From positions 124,001 through 188,000 of the forward strand of contig CAWEJL010000007.1 in NCBI GenBank assembly GCA_963809385.1: a DNA stretch of 64,000 nt, read 5' to 3'. The stretch is from JAKAIY01 sp963809385. GTDB taxonomy: Bacteria; Chloroflexota; Ktedonobacteria; Ktedonobacterales; JADMIN01. Under the pieces are notes generated by a model. The model had not been told where the DNA came from. It searched no databases and saw only the letters and a list, made by a program, of their open reading frames with translations. The translations under genes were made by a program, and so were the position numbers. Positions 8,725-16,690 of the stretch are shown piece by piece (positions within the stretch are counted from its first letter, which is position 1; each line of letters begins with the position of its first letter).

Positions 8725-9885
8725 TTAGCGAGCGGCGCGCTGGTACTGCGGCGGGAAGGGGGCTGGCTGGCCGAGCGTGTGCGCCGCCTCTTGCGCCCAG
8801 TGCGGGTTGCGCAGCTCCTCGCGGGCCAGCGCTACGATGTCCGCCTGTCCGGAGCGGATGATCTGGTCGGCCTGCGCCGCCTCCGTGATCATGCCCACGG
8901 CGACCGTCGGGATGCCCGCCTCGCGCCGCACCGCCGCCGCCAGCGGGACCTGGTAGCCGGCGCCCAGGGGGATGCGCGCGTGCGCCTCGTTGCCGCCGCT
9001 GGAGCAGTCAATCACGTCCACGCCCTCATCCTTCAGCCGCCGCGCCAGCTCTACGGTCTGCGCCAGCGTCCAGCTGGGGCGGGTCGTGTCGTCCTCCAGC
9101 CAGTCGGTGCCGGAGACGCGCGTGAAGAGCGGCAGGCGCTCCGGCCAGACGGCGCGCACGGCCCGCGTGACCTCCAGCGTCAGGCGCATGCGGTTCTCCA
9201 GCGAGCCGCCGTACTGGTCGTCGCGCTGGTTGCTGGCGGGAGAGAGGAACTGGTGCAGCAGATAGCCGTGCGCCGCGTGCAGCTCGATCAGCTCGAAGCC
9301 TGCCGCCAGCGCGCGCTCAGCCGCTCGCGCGAACGCCGCGACCACCTCAGCCACGCCCGCCGCTGTCAGCGGCTCCGGCGCCTGGTAGCCCTCGGCGAAC
9401 GGGATGGCGCTAGCGCCGACCACGCGCCAGCCGCCCTGCGACGGGTCGAGCTGCTTGCCGCCGTTCCAGGGCTTGTCCACTGCCGCCTTGCGGCCCGCAT
9501 GCCCCAGCTGAATGGCTGGGACCGCGCCCTGCGCGCGCAGGAACCGCGCGACGCGGGCCAGCGGCTCGATCTGGCTGTCATCCCACAGACCCACATCGAA
9601 CGGGCTGATGCGCCCGCGCGCCTCGACCGCCGTCGCCTCCACACAGACGATGCCCGCTCCGCCAGTGGCGAAGCTGCCCAGATGGACCAGGTGCCAGTCC
9701 GTCACGCGCCCGGAACGGTCGTCGCAGGAGTACTGGCACATTGGTGAGACCATCACCCGGTTGCGCGCCGTCACCGACCGCAGCTGGAGCGGCTGGAATA
9801 AGCTCGCGGGCTGGGTCGTAAACTCGGGGAAACGCTCTGTGGCTCGCTGCTGTACCGCTTGTGTGTCTTGCGCCTCGCTCAGCAC
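8725..9885 (-). CDS. Old yellow enzyme family NADH:flavin oxidoreductase (YqjM-type)
   Basis: About 386 residues. It is a TIM-barrel FMN enzyme: LFQPLQLRSVTARNRVMVSPMCQYS carries the Cys seen in YqjM (PMCxYS), then HLVHLGSFATGGAGIVCVEATAV, IQLGHAGRKA (active-site His region), FELIELHAAHGYLLHQFLSP and NQRDDQYGGSLENRMR. YqjM reduces activated double bonds of enals and enones with NADPH. I chose the GTG at 9885 because GAGAGAGGAT precedes it; the open frame reaches further up but without a site. The neighbours give no pathway. Confidence 0.92.
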   Translation of the reverse strand: MLSEAQDTQAVQQRATERFPEFTTQPASLFQPLQLRSVTARNRVMVSPMCQYSCDDRSGRVTDWHLVHLGSFATGGAGIVCVEATAVEARGRISPFDVGLWDDSQIEPLARVARFLRAQGAVPAIQLGHAGRKAAVDKPWNGGKQLDPSQGGWRVVGASAIPFAEGYQAPEPLTAAGVAEVVAAFARAAERALAAGFELIELHAAHGYLLHQFLSPASNQRDDQYGGSLENRMRLTLEVTRAVRAVWPERLPLFTRVSGTDWLEDDTTRPSWTLAQTVELARRLKDEGVDVIDCSSGGNEAHARIPLGAGYQVPLAAAVRREAGIPTVAVGMITEAAQADQIIRSGQADIVALAREELRNPHWAQEAAHTLGQPAPFPPQYQRAAR

Positions 9886-10009
9886 GGAATATCCTCTCTC
9901 ATCGCGACAATCTGCAATAGCAGGCCGATGAGGCGCGCACGCCCAGGGAGCCGTCGCCTCATCAATGCTTCCTAAATTGTAGCATAGGGCGCATCGCGTT
10001 ATACCCGCA

Positions 10010-10110
10010 GGTACGCGGTGAGCGGGTAAACCTACGCCAGAGGCTTCCGCCGCCCGCCCCACCCCCTGCCGCGTCCCAGGCCGCGCAGGGCTACGCGGGT
10101 TTACCCGCCC
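10010..10110. repeat. Interspersed hairpin repeat, GGCTACG subtype, second copy
   Basis: A partly degraded GCGGG-TAAA-CCT unit is followed by a GC-rich stretch (CCGCCGCCCGCCCC) and GGGCTACGCGGG-TTTA-CCCGC. The arrangement mirrors the element at 8628-8718, so the old yellow enzyme gene is bracketed by two copies. The rest of the 340-bp gap holds a 15-bp hairpin and no gene. Confidence 0.65.
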
Positions 10111-10128
10111 GGATGGCGTCGACGACGC

Positions 10129-10168
10129 GGCGGCGGTCCCTCCGCGTCAGCTAGGAGGGACCGCCGCC
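10129..10168 (-). terminator. Strong hairpin downstream of the 10.2-10.8 kb gene
   Basis: GGCGGCGGTCCCTCC and its exact complement are separated by 10 nt. It lies 60 bp after the stop of the upstream minus-strand gene. There is no clear T run, so it may act as an RNA end or stability element. Confidence 0.45.
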
Positions 10169-10229
10169 GCCGTTTGTCCCCGCGCGATGCAGCGGGAGGC
10201 GCGGGGTTAGCCTTGCACGAACGTGGCCA

Positions 10230-10775
10230 TCATGGGATCTCCTGATGGCCCACAGGAGGCGGAGAAGGCGAGTCATAGGGATCGGAGAGGAAGTAGCGGA
10301 AGGGGTCATGCGCGGAGCCCGCGCTGAGGCGGTAGACGTGCGCGCAGACGGTTGTTCCCATGACGGCTGTCGCCGTCTCGATGGTGTGGCCGCGCGCGCT
10401 GAAGGTGTAGCTCCGGTAGACTGGCGTTTCGCCAAGGACTCCACCACACCACCCACCGACCCCGCTGAGGGGCGTCTCGTCGTTGACGTAGGCGAACCAT
10501 TGTTTGACCAGATCTGGCTTGCTGGTGGTGTAGGTGAAGAGAGTGTGGCCCGCGCCGTCGGTTTCTGTGTAGATCATGCTATCGGGCGACGCGCGCCACA
10601 TCGTGATCGCGAAGGAAGCGTGGCTGAAGTAGTCTCCAGGAGAGAGGAACGGCTCAAATGGCGCCAGCGCCGCGAATGCGATCAACGCTACCACAAGCCC
10701 CAGCGCCAGCCAGGTCGCCAGGAGGAGCCACCGTCTGCGTGGGCGTCGCGGCGTGGGGGTGATGATGTCGTCCAA
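10230..10775 (-). CDS. Hypothetical single-pass membrane protein
   Basis: 181 residues. After a basic start (RRPRRRW) comes one membrane helix (LLLATWLALGLVVALIAFAALA). About 140 residues outside the membrane follow, with two cysteines (GGWCGG and TTVCAHVY) that could form a disulfide, and a Pro-rich tail. I recognise no family. The ATG lies 10-20 bp after a weak GGTGTCAGG ribosome site. Confidence 0.55.
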   Translation of the reverse strand: MDDIITPTPRRPRRRWLLLATWLALGLVVALIAFAALAPFEPFLSPGDYFSHASFAITMWRASPDSMIYTETDGAGHTLFTYTTSKPDLVKQWFAYVNDETPLSGVGGWCGGVLGETPVYRSYTFSARGHTIETATAVMGTTVCAHVYRLSAGSAHDPFRYFLSDPYDSPSPPPVGHQEIP

Positions 10776-10886
10776 AGCCTGACACCTCCGTCATGCGCTG
10801 CGCATATCGCTCTGTGAGTACAACGCACGCAGGTCGCCCGATGGCACAGGCCAGCGGGACAGAATGACCTCTCGCCGGGCGCGGGC

Positions 10887-11088
10887 CTCATCCGGCCTTT
10901 GGCCACCTTCTCCTCTGCGGAGGAGAAGGTCCGTGGCGGGCATTCCTCGCGGGGCGAGGCTCCTGCCAGCCACCGGACACGCTCCCTACCGGGTTCCCCT
11001 CGCCTCCGCTGGCGAGGCGCCTGCCAGCCACCAGACACGCCCACGGCGGGTTCCCCTCGCCTCCGCAGAGGAGAGGGGGTAGGGGGTG
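10887..11088. repeat. Composite repeat, copy 1
   Basis: It begins CTCATCCGGCCTTTGGCCAC, contains the inverted repeat TTCTCCTCTGCGGAGGAGAA, then two related blocks built on GGGTTCCCCTCGCCTCCGC, and ends in GAGAGGGGGTAGGGGGTGAG. The same start and end blocks recur at 13466-13612. The two copies lie on either side of the sigma/anti-sigma/propeller cassette, in the same orientation. The 420-bp gap before the sigma gene holds only this element and its promoter region. Confidence 0.8.
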
Positions 11089-11195
11089 AGGCTCGCTCGT
11101 TTTGAACTCTACGCGCGGTTGATGACACCTACTGTATAGCGAGGGTGATGGCGCCCAGTTGCTGTCACTGGGAGACGCGCGGGACGCGAGGGCGA

Positions 11196-11765
11196 ATGGC
11201 GATGGATGATCCAGCGTTGGTGGCGCGGGTAGCGGCGGGCGACGAAGAGGCGCTACGCGAGCTGACCTGCCGCTACCGCGCGCCCTTGCGTCGTTACCTC
11301 TGGCGCCAGCTGGATGGCGATGCGCGCGCCGTGGAGGAGGTCGTCCAGGATGTGTTCGTCGCCGTCTGGCGCGGCGCGGCGAGGTATCGCGGGGAGGCGA
11401 AGGTGGCGACGTGGTTGTTCCAGATCGCCCGCTTCCAGGCCCTGCGCGCCCGCCGCAGCGCGAACCGCCACGCCGCGCTGACGCCGCTGGAGCCGGAGGA
11501 GGGCGAGGACGGGCAGGCGGACTGGCTCGGCGCCTCCTGCGAGGACGAGGTGATTGACCGCCTGGAGCTGACCGACGCGCTTGGGCGGCTTTCCCCCAAG
11601 CACCGCGAGACGCTGGAGCTGGTTTTCGTCTTTGGCTTCTCGCCCGACGAGGTCGCGCGGATTCTGGAGGCGCCGGTCGGGACAATTAAAAGCCGCATCA
11701 GCTACGCCCGCCGCGCGCTGCTGCTCGCTCTGAGCGCGGCGCCCGCGAAGGAGGCGCGGTCATGA
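11196..11765 (+). CDS. ECF-family RNA polymerase sigma factor
   Basis: About 189 residues. Region 2 reads ALVARVAAGDEEALRELTCR and VEEVVQDVFVAVWRGAARY, and WLFQIARFQALR follows. Region 4 reads LGRLSPKHRETLELVFVFGF and APVGTIKSRISYARRAL. The spacing is normal for an ECF factor. It overlaps the anti-sigma gene by four bases (ATGA), so the two are translated together. The ATG at 11196 or 11202 is likely; the longer frame upstream has no ribosome site. Confidence 0.92.
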   Translation: MAMDDPALVARVAAGDEEALRELTCRYRAPLRRYLWRQLDGDARAVEEVVQDVFVAVWRGAARYRGEAKVATWLFQIARFQALRARRSANRHAALTPLEPEEGEDGQADWLGASCEDEVIDRLELTDALGRLSPKHRETLELVFVFGFSPDEVARILEAPVGTIKSRISYARRALLLALSAAPAKEARS

Positions 11766-12037
11766 CATCACCGTATGCGTGCGCTCGCTGCCGCGAGCGG
11801 TTGCCCTGGTACGCGGCGGGAAGCCTCCCGCTGGGCGAGCGCGCCGAGGTCGAGGAGCATCTTGCGAGCTGCGACGCCTGCCGCCGGGAGGTGGCGCTGT
11901 GGCGCGCGGTCGGCTCCGCACTCGATGGGATGGACGAGGTGGCTCCGGAGCCGCCAGCGGCGCTGGAGGATGTGACCTGGCGCGGCGTCCAGTCGCGGAT
12001 CGCGGCGGACGGCTGGGCCAGCAGGTCAAGGCGTTGA
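11762..12037 (+). CDS. Zinc-finger anti-sigma factor (soluble)
   Basis: 91 residues: YACARCRERLPWYAAGSLPL, then EVEEHLASCDACRREVALW with the H-x3-C-x2-C zinc site, then a short acidic stretch. It has no membrane helix of its own. The next gene starts 15 bp later with a membrane helix and may serve as the membrane-exposed partner. The alternative is that a frame change split a single longer anti-sigma protein, as the broken locus at 463-2093 is a fusion of the same parts. Confidence 0.85.
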   Translation: MTSPYACARCRERLPWYAAGSLPLGERAEVEEHLASCDACRREVALWRAVGSALDGMDEVAPEPPAALEDVTWRGVQSRIAADGWASRSRR

Positions 12038-12051
12038 AGGAGCGATTTCTG

Positions 12052-13410
12052 ATGGATGACGAGACCACGCCCGCCGCGACGGCTCTTGCCCAGCGCGCAA
12101 CCGCTGGGCCATCGCGCCGCCAGCCGTTCATCGCGCTGGCGGCGGCGGTCCTGATCATCGCGCTGGGCGTCACGCTGTTCGGGGTCTACGGCGCGCGGCT
12201 GCGTGTGGGTGGCTCATCCACCGCCACGGGCGGCGGAGCGTGCGCTCCGGGCAAGGCCACAGCGCGCATCCCGGCGAACGGGCAGCTGCACAGCGTCGCG
12301 ATGGTGTCTGCGACGGACGGCTGGGCGGTCGGGGGAATCTTTAAAACGCAGACATACGGCTCCCCTCCGCTCACGTCGCGCACCGAGGCGGCGAAATCGC
12401 TGATGATGCGCTACCAGCATTGCGCGTGGTCGGTGGCAGGTCAGGGCATTCCGTCGGCGGACCTGTACAACGTCACGATGACATCGGCGAGCGACGGCTG
12501 GGCGCTGGGCGCGACGGATTTCCCCACCGGGAGCGTCTCGACGGTGGACTTGCAGCTGCTCCTGCTGCACTACACCGGCGGCGCATGGCAGCGCGTGAAT
12601 CTGGATGAGCGCCATGGGTTCCAGGGCGGCATCCTGCGGATGTTCAGCAAGGATGACGGGTGGCTGATGCTGATGTATGGCAGCGCGCAGCTCCCCACGC
12701 TCTATCACTATCAGGGGAGCCAGTGGACGCCGGTCGCGCTGCCAGCGCAGCTCAGCGGGGCGAGCATCAACGTGATGTCATCCCATGCGTCCGGTGAAGT
12801 CTGGTTCGCAGGCGCGCTGGCCCGCACATCGGACAGGACCTTCATCGCGCGCTACTCCGCTGGCCAGTGGCAGGTGTGGGACACCTCGACGGCTGGTGGC
12901 CTCAATCCTGCGGGGTCCGCTATCGGCTTCGTTTCCGCCATCCAGATCGTCTCGCCACACGATGTCTGGGCATTTGGGACATACGCGACCCCGGTGTCGG
13001 GTGTGGAAAACGCCCTACCCTACATACTCCATTTTGATGGCGCGCGCTGGACGCCCATTCCCGTCGTGAGCCCTGGCGCGCTCCCAACCGTCGTGTTCTG
13101 GACGGCGGTCGTGCCACAACCCAATGGACGCCTCCTCGCGCTGGGCGCGATGAATCCATCGGCTGGCATGACAGCGGCGGCGGCGGCGACCTTTCAGCGC
13201 ATAGTGGCGTTGCGCTGCTCGACGCAGTCCTGCCAGCCGCGGACGTTCCCCCTCACAGGCGTCGATGCGGTTGAGAGCGTCTCGCTCTCCACGTCCACAC
13301 AGGGTTTCGCCCTCGCCTTTGCTCCGAACGAGCCGCTCAAAGATGGACTACCGCCCACCTCCGTACTGCTCGCGTATAACGCGGGCGACTGGACGCGCGT
13401 TCCCGCCTAG
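12052..13410 (+). CDS. Membrane-anchored beta-propeller protein of YCF48 type
   Basis: About 452 residues. The start ATG is set by the AAGGAG nine bases upstream. One membrane helix lies at about 26-47 (FIALAAAVLIIALGVTLFGVY), then an exported part with repeated blades: VAMVSATDGWAVGG, VTMTSASDGWALGA, MFSKDDGWLML, VWFAGAL and VSPHDVWAFGTY. The SATDGWAVG repeat is typical of YCF48/BNR-like propellers. Its position after a sigma and anti-sigma pair suggests a sensor outside the cell that controls the anti-sigma factor. A second, damaged copy of this gene lies at 16087-16690. Confidence 0.85.
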   Translation: MDDETTPAATALAQRATAGPSRRQPFIALAAAVLIIALGVTLFGVYGARLRVGGSSTATGGGACAPGKATARIPANGQLHSVAMVSATDGWAVGGIFKTQTYGSPPLTSRTEAAKSLMMRYQHCAWSVAGQGIPSADLYNVTMTSASDGWALGATDFPTGSVSTVDLQLLLLHYTGGAWQRVNLDERHGFQGGILRMFSKDDGWLMLMYGSAQLPTLYHYQGSQWTPVALPAQLSGASINVMSSHASGEVWFAGALARTSDRTFIARYSAGQWQVWDTSTAGGLNPAGSAIGFVSAIQIVSPHDVWAFGTYATPVSGVENALPYILHFDGARWTPIPVVSPGALPTVVFWTAVVPQPNGRLLALGAMNPSAGMTAAAAATFQRIVALRCSTQSCQPRTFPLTGVDAVESVSLSTSTQGFALAFAPNEPLKDGLPPTSVLLAYNAGDWTRVPA

Positions 13411-13465
13411 CCTTCGCGCGCCGGAGGGGCCGTATGGACGCGGCCCGCTCCGGCCTCCTGGCGTG

Positions 13466-13612
13466 GCCTCATCCGGCCTTTGGCCACCTTCTCCTCTGCG
13501 GAGGAGAAGGCCCCTTGCGAGCATACCGCGCGTGACGAGAGAGCCAGCCTCACCACCAATCACGCCCCCACCGGGTTCCCCCTCGCCTCCGCAGAGGAGA
13601 GGGGGTCAGGGG
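13466..13612. repeat. Composite repeat, copy 2
   Basis: It starts with the same 43 bp as copy 1 (CTCATCCGGCCTTTGGCCAC and the TTCTCCTCTGCGGAGGAGAA inverted repeat). It is shorter in the middle and ends with the shared CTCGCCTCCGCAGAGGAGAG block. The rest of the gap 13411-13854 shows nothing but the purU leader. Confidence 0.8.
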
Positions 13613-13854
13613 GGTCCCCGTAGTCAGACGGGGCTTGGTGAGGCCCGCCCCGCCCATCACGCTCCCCCACCGCTTGAGCGGCTGCTTGGCGTGGTTGCGG
13701 CCAGCATATGTCCTTCTCGCGAGAAACGGTTTCCAGATATGATGGGTCTGTGAAATGCCGTTTGGACGGCGCTGTTCTGGTGGCGCGGGTAAGCGGGGGG
13801 CTGGTTTGCCAGCGGGAGCGGGCGAGCCGGGCAGGAGAGAATGGAGATTCCAGC

Positions 13855-14751
13855 GTGGCGGTGAGAGAGGTGGTTAGCGGTGGGGCGCCCGATAACGAGG
13901 GGGCGCAGACGATCACGCTGCTGATCGCGTGTCCAGATCAGCCTGGGATCGTCGCGGCGGTCTCGCACTTTATTTTCGAGCATGATGGCAATATCATCCA
14001 GTCGGATCAGCACTCCACCAGTCTGCACGGCGGCACGTTCTTCATGCGAATCAGCATCGCCGCGGACCGGCTGACGCTCAGCGCGGCGGACTTTGCGGCG
14101 GCGTTTCGTCCAATCGCCGAGCGTTTCGCTATGCGCTGGGAGATGCGCGATGCGCGACATCGCAAGCGCAGCGTGATCTTTGTGTCGCGGATGGATCACT
14201 GTCTGGTGGATCTGCTCTGGCGTTGGAAGCGCGACGAACTACCAATGGACATCGCCTGCATCGTCAGCAATCATCAGGAACTGGAGCCGCTTGCCGCGCA
14301 ACATGGGATCGACTTTGCATATATACCGATACGCAGTGAGCGGCGCCACGAAGATCAGCAGCGCTTGCTGGAGCTTTTGCGCGAGCGGGCCGAATTTTTG
14401 ATTCTCGCGCGGTACATGCAAATTCTGGAGCCGTTTGTCGTCGCGGCCTATCCCAACCAGATTATCAACATCCATCACAGCTTCCTGCCGGCGTTCAGCG
14501 GGGCGAATCCCTATGCGCGGGCGTTTGAGCGCGGGGTCAAGCTGCTGGGGGCGACGGCGCACTATGTGACTGATACGCTGGATGAGGGACCGATCATCGC
14601 GCAGGATGTGATCCACAGCAACCATCGCGATACGCTCGACGATCTCGTGCGCAAGGGGCGCGATGTGGAGCGGCGTGTGCTTGCCGAGGCGGTGCGGCTG
14701 CATCTCGAAGACCGCGTGCTGGTGCATGAGAATAAGACCATTGTGTTTTGA
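13855..14751 (+). CDS. purU: Formyltetrahydrofolate deformylase
   Basis: About 298 residues. The N-terminal ACT domain (ITLLIACPDQPGIVAAVSHF, then GNIIQSDQH) is followed by a formyltransferase-type domain with VIFVSRMDHCLVDLL, ILARYMQIL, INIHHSFLPAFSGANPY and LLGATAHYVTDTLDEGPII. The Asn-His-Asp triad of the family is present (IINIHHS and the DEGP Asp). The enzyme splits 10-formyl-THF into formate and THF and balances one-carbon pools. The GTG at 13855 follows a GGAG; the open frame upstream has a different composition and no motif. It is followed by tag on the same strand after 40 bp. Confidence 0.93.
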   Translation: MAVREVVSGGAPDNEGAQTITLLIACPDQPGIVAAVSHFIFEHDGNIIQSDQHSTSLHGGTFFMRISIAADRLTLSAADFAAAFRPIAERFAMRWEMRDARHRKRSVIFVSRMDHCLVDLLWRWKRDELPMDIACIVSNHQELEPLAAQHGIDFAYIPIRSERRHEDQQRLLELLRERAEFLILARYMQILEPFVVAAYPNQIINIHHSFLPAFSGANPYARAFERGVKLLGATAHYVTDTLDEGPIIAQDVIHSNHRDTLDDLVRKGRDVERRVLAEAVRLHLEDRVLVHENKTIVF

Positions 14752-14791
14752 TATGCCTTGAACAAGCGGGCGGGTAAGGAACAGACTACTG

Positions 14792-15403
14792 ATGAGTGAT
14801 GTGATGGGCAACACGGCGGCTGGACGAGGAGCGGCGCGGCGTTGCGCCTGGGCGGTGAGCGATCGGGCGATGCGCTATCACGATGAGGAGTGGGGCGTGC
14901 CGTTGCATGATGACCGCGCGCTGTTTGAGTTTCTGGTATTGGAGGGGGCGCAGGCGGGTCTGAGTTGGGAGACGATTCTGAGGAAGCGTGAGGCGTATCG
15001 CGCGGCCTTCGATTACTTCGCCATTGAGACGGTGGCGGCGTACGATCAGCGCAAGGTGGAGGCGCTGCTGGCGGATGCGGGGATCGTACGCAACCGGCGC
15101 AAGATCGAGGCGGCGATCCAGAATGCGCGGGTGGCGCTGGCCATTCGGAAGGAATTTGGAAGCCTGGACGCCTATCTGTGGCGCTTCGTGGGTGGGAGTC
15201 CGCGACGGAATGCGTGGCAAGCGCTTGAGAAGCTCCCCGCGCAGACGGCGGAGTCGGACGCGATGAGCAAGGATCTGCGGCGGCGCGGCTGCTCATTCGT
15301 GGGATCGACGATTTGCTATGCGTTTATGCAGGCGACGGGCATGGTGAACGATCATGTGGTGGGCTGCTTTCGCTACGAGGAGATTCAGGCTATGACGCCA
15401 TAA
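14792..15403 (+). CDS. tag: DNA-3-methyladenine glycosylase I
   Basis: 203 residues: RCAWAVSDRAMRYHDEEWGVPLHDD is the family start, LEGAQAGLSWETILRKREAYRAAFDYF follows, then GIVRNRRKIEAAIQNA and the end FVGSTICYAFMQATGMVNDHVVGCF. The Cys near the start and the His and Cys near the end (HVVGC) bind the structural zinc. The enzyme removes 3-methyladenine from alkylated DNA. The length is normal. Confidence 0.95.
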   Translation: MSDVMGNTAAGRGAARRCAWAVSDRAMRYHDEEWGVPLHDDRALFEFLVLEGAQAGLSWETILRKREAYRAAFDYFAIETVAAYDQRKVEALLADAGIVRNRRKIEAAIQNARVALAIRKEFGSLDAYLWRFVGGSPRRNAWQALEKLPAQTAESDAMSKDLRRRGCSFVGSTICYAFMQATGMVNDHVVGCFRYEEIQAMTP

Positions 15404-15407
15404 CCAG

Positions 15408-15480
15408 GCGCGGCCATGAATGGTCGGCGCACGGCGTGGAGGGGATGGATCCCCTGTGACGCCCGGCCATTCATGGACGG
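15408..15480. repeat. Interspersed hairpin repeat, three units
   Basis: GCGGCC-ATGAAT-GGTCGGCGCACGG has one arm mismatch, AGGGGATGGATCCCCT is a perfect palindrome, and CCGGCC-ATTCAT-GGACGG follows in opposite sense. It ends directly at the TerL tail fragment. A weak remnant with CGCATGAATGGCTGG lies at 16048-16063. Confidence 0.75.
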
Positions 15481-15791
15481 GAAGGCGGCTCTCCCCGCCG
15501 CAGCCCGGACAGCCAGGCGTTGGTGAGGTCGGCGGCGCGGAGGCGGGCGCGCTCGGAGTGCAGGGCGTAGCGCGTGGCGTCCATCGCGTCGTCGTATTGC
15601 TTGAGCGGCTGCTCGGCGGGGTCGCTGGCGCCGGAGGCGCTGGCCCACTGATACTGGCGGTACTCGGCGAGCGTGTTGACGCAGCGCGGGGCGACGGCGA
15701 GGCCGCGCGAGCCGTCGGGGCGGCGGGCCAGCAGCGCGGTGACGGTCTGGATGCCCGCGCGCACGCTGTTCTCGGCGCGGGTGACGCGGGC
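15471..15791 (-). pseudogene. C-terminal fragment of terminase large subunit (duplicate tail)
   Basis: About 103 codons match residues 334-434 of the full TerL at 16613-17980 nearly base for base: VTRAENSVRAGIQTVTALLA through DLTNAWLS. One codon is inserted (AEQPLKQYDD against AEPLKRYDD). It keeps the probable native end GEPPSRP and stop. Homology stops sharply at 15791, beyond which the frame reads unrelated sequence. It is a remnant with no start of its own. The stretch 15792-16086 holds no gene I can recognise. Confidence 0.85.
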
Positions 15792-16086
15792 GCCTGGACG
15801 CCCATTGGTGGCTAACCCGCGCGCGGCTCCATTCGCAAGAATGCGATGGCTCCGCTTCCTCTCCCTGGAGCCCAACACCGTCTGGCGGGTAAACTCGCGC
15901 TAGGGGCGGCTGGCGCCGCCGCAAAGCCAGCCTTCGCAGTCTCCCCGCCTCCCGCTGCCCGCTTGACATAGCCTGTATGCTGAGAGCAATACGTAGAGGA
16001 GCAGCGCCGCGCCCGCTCAGGGTGCGGGTGGCCTGTATAGGCGGCCCGCGCATGAATGGCTGGTGGACGGTTGGAAGGAGCGGTTG

Positions 16087-16690
16087 GTGGCGGATGAGCG
16101 GATGGCGCGCGGGCGTCAGCGAGCGGGCGAACGGACGCACGGACGCGTGCTGGCGGTGATGGGCGTGGTCACGGCGGTGGTCGTGGTGGTGGCGGTCGCA
16201 GTGGGCGTCGCATTCTCCGGCGTCTTTGGCGCGCTGACGAGCCAGCATGCGGGCGCCACGGCGACCGGTGGCGCCCGCATGCTCGCCGGCCACGGCGATC
16301 GCGAGCGTTCCCACTGACAGCGACCTGAAGAGTGTCTCGATGGTCTCGGCTACCGATGGCTGGGCTGTCGGGCAGGTCCTGACGCCAGAGCCGGGCGAGT
16401 CCGCCGGTCCGCATGCGCTGATGATGCGCTTCCAGCAATGCGCCTGGTCGGAAGTGCGCGTTATCACAACGCCCGCGACACTCTACAGCGTTTCGATGGT
16501 CTCGGCTACCGATGGCTGGGCGGTCGGCGCGACCGAGGCTCTGTCGTCGAACTTCTGGGCTCCAGATAAAGCGCTGCTGCTGCATTACACGGGCGGCGTC
16601 TGGCAGCCGGTCTCACTGAGCGATGACCGCGCGTATGGAGCAGCCGTATTCTTGCGCATGCTGGACGCGAACGATGGCTGGCGGCTCTCC
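16087..16690 (+). pseudogene. 5' half of a second YCF48-type propeller gene, cut by the terminase gene
   Basis: It starts at a GTG after GGAAGGAGCGGTT, a leader closely like that of the gene at 12052. A Val-rich membrane helix follows, then after a frame change near 16290 come two blades (VSMVSATDGWAVGQ and VSMVSATDGWAVGA) and LLLHYTGGVWQPVSL, all close to the paralog. After LDANDGW the sequence becomes the reverse complement of the TerL tail. The 3' half is missing from the window, so this is a broken paralog. Confidence 0.85.

Noticed and set aside
10129..10168. Miniature transposable element
   Set aside because: It is a single 15-bp stem without target duplication or another copy in the window.
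15962..15995. Sigma-70 promoter starting with TTGACA
   Set aside because: A -35 box is there, but no good -10 box stands 16-18 bp further; the call would be guesswork.
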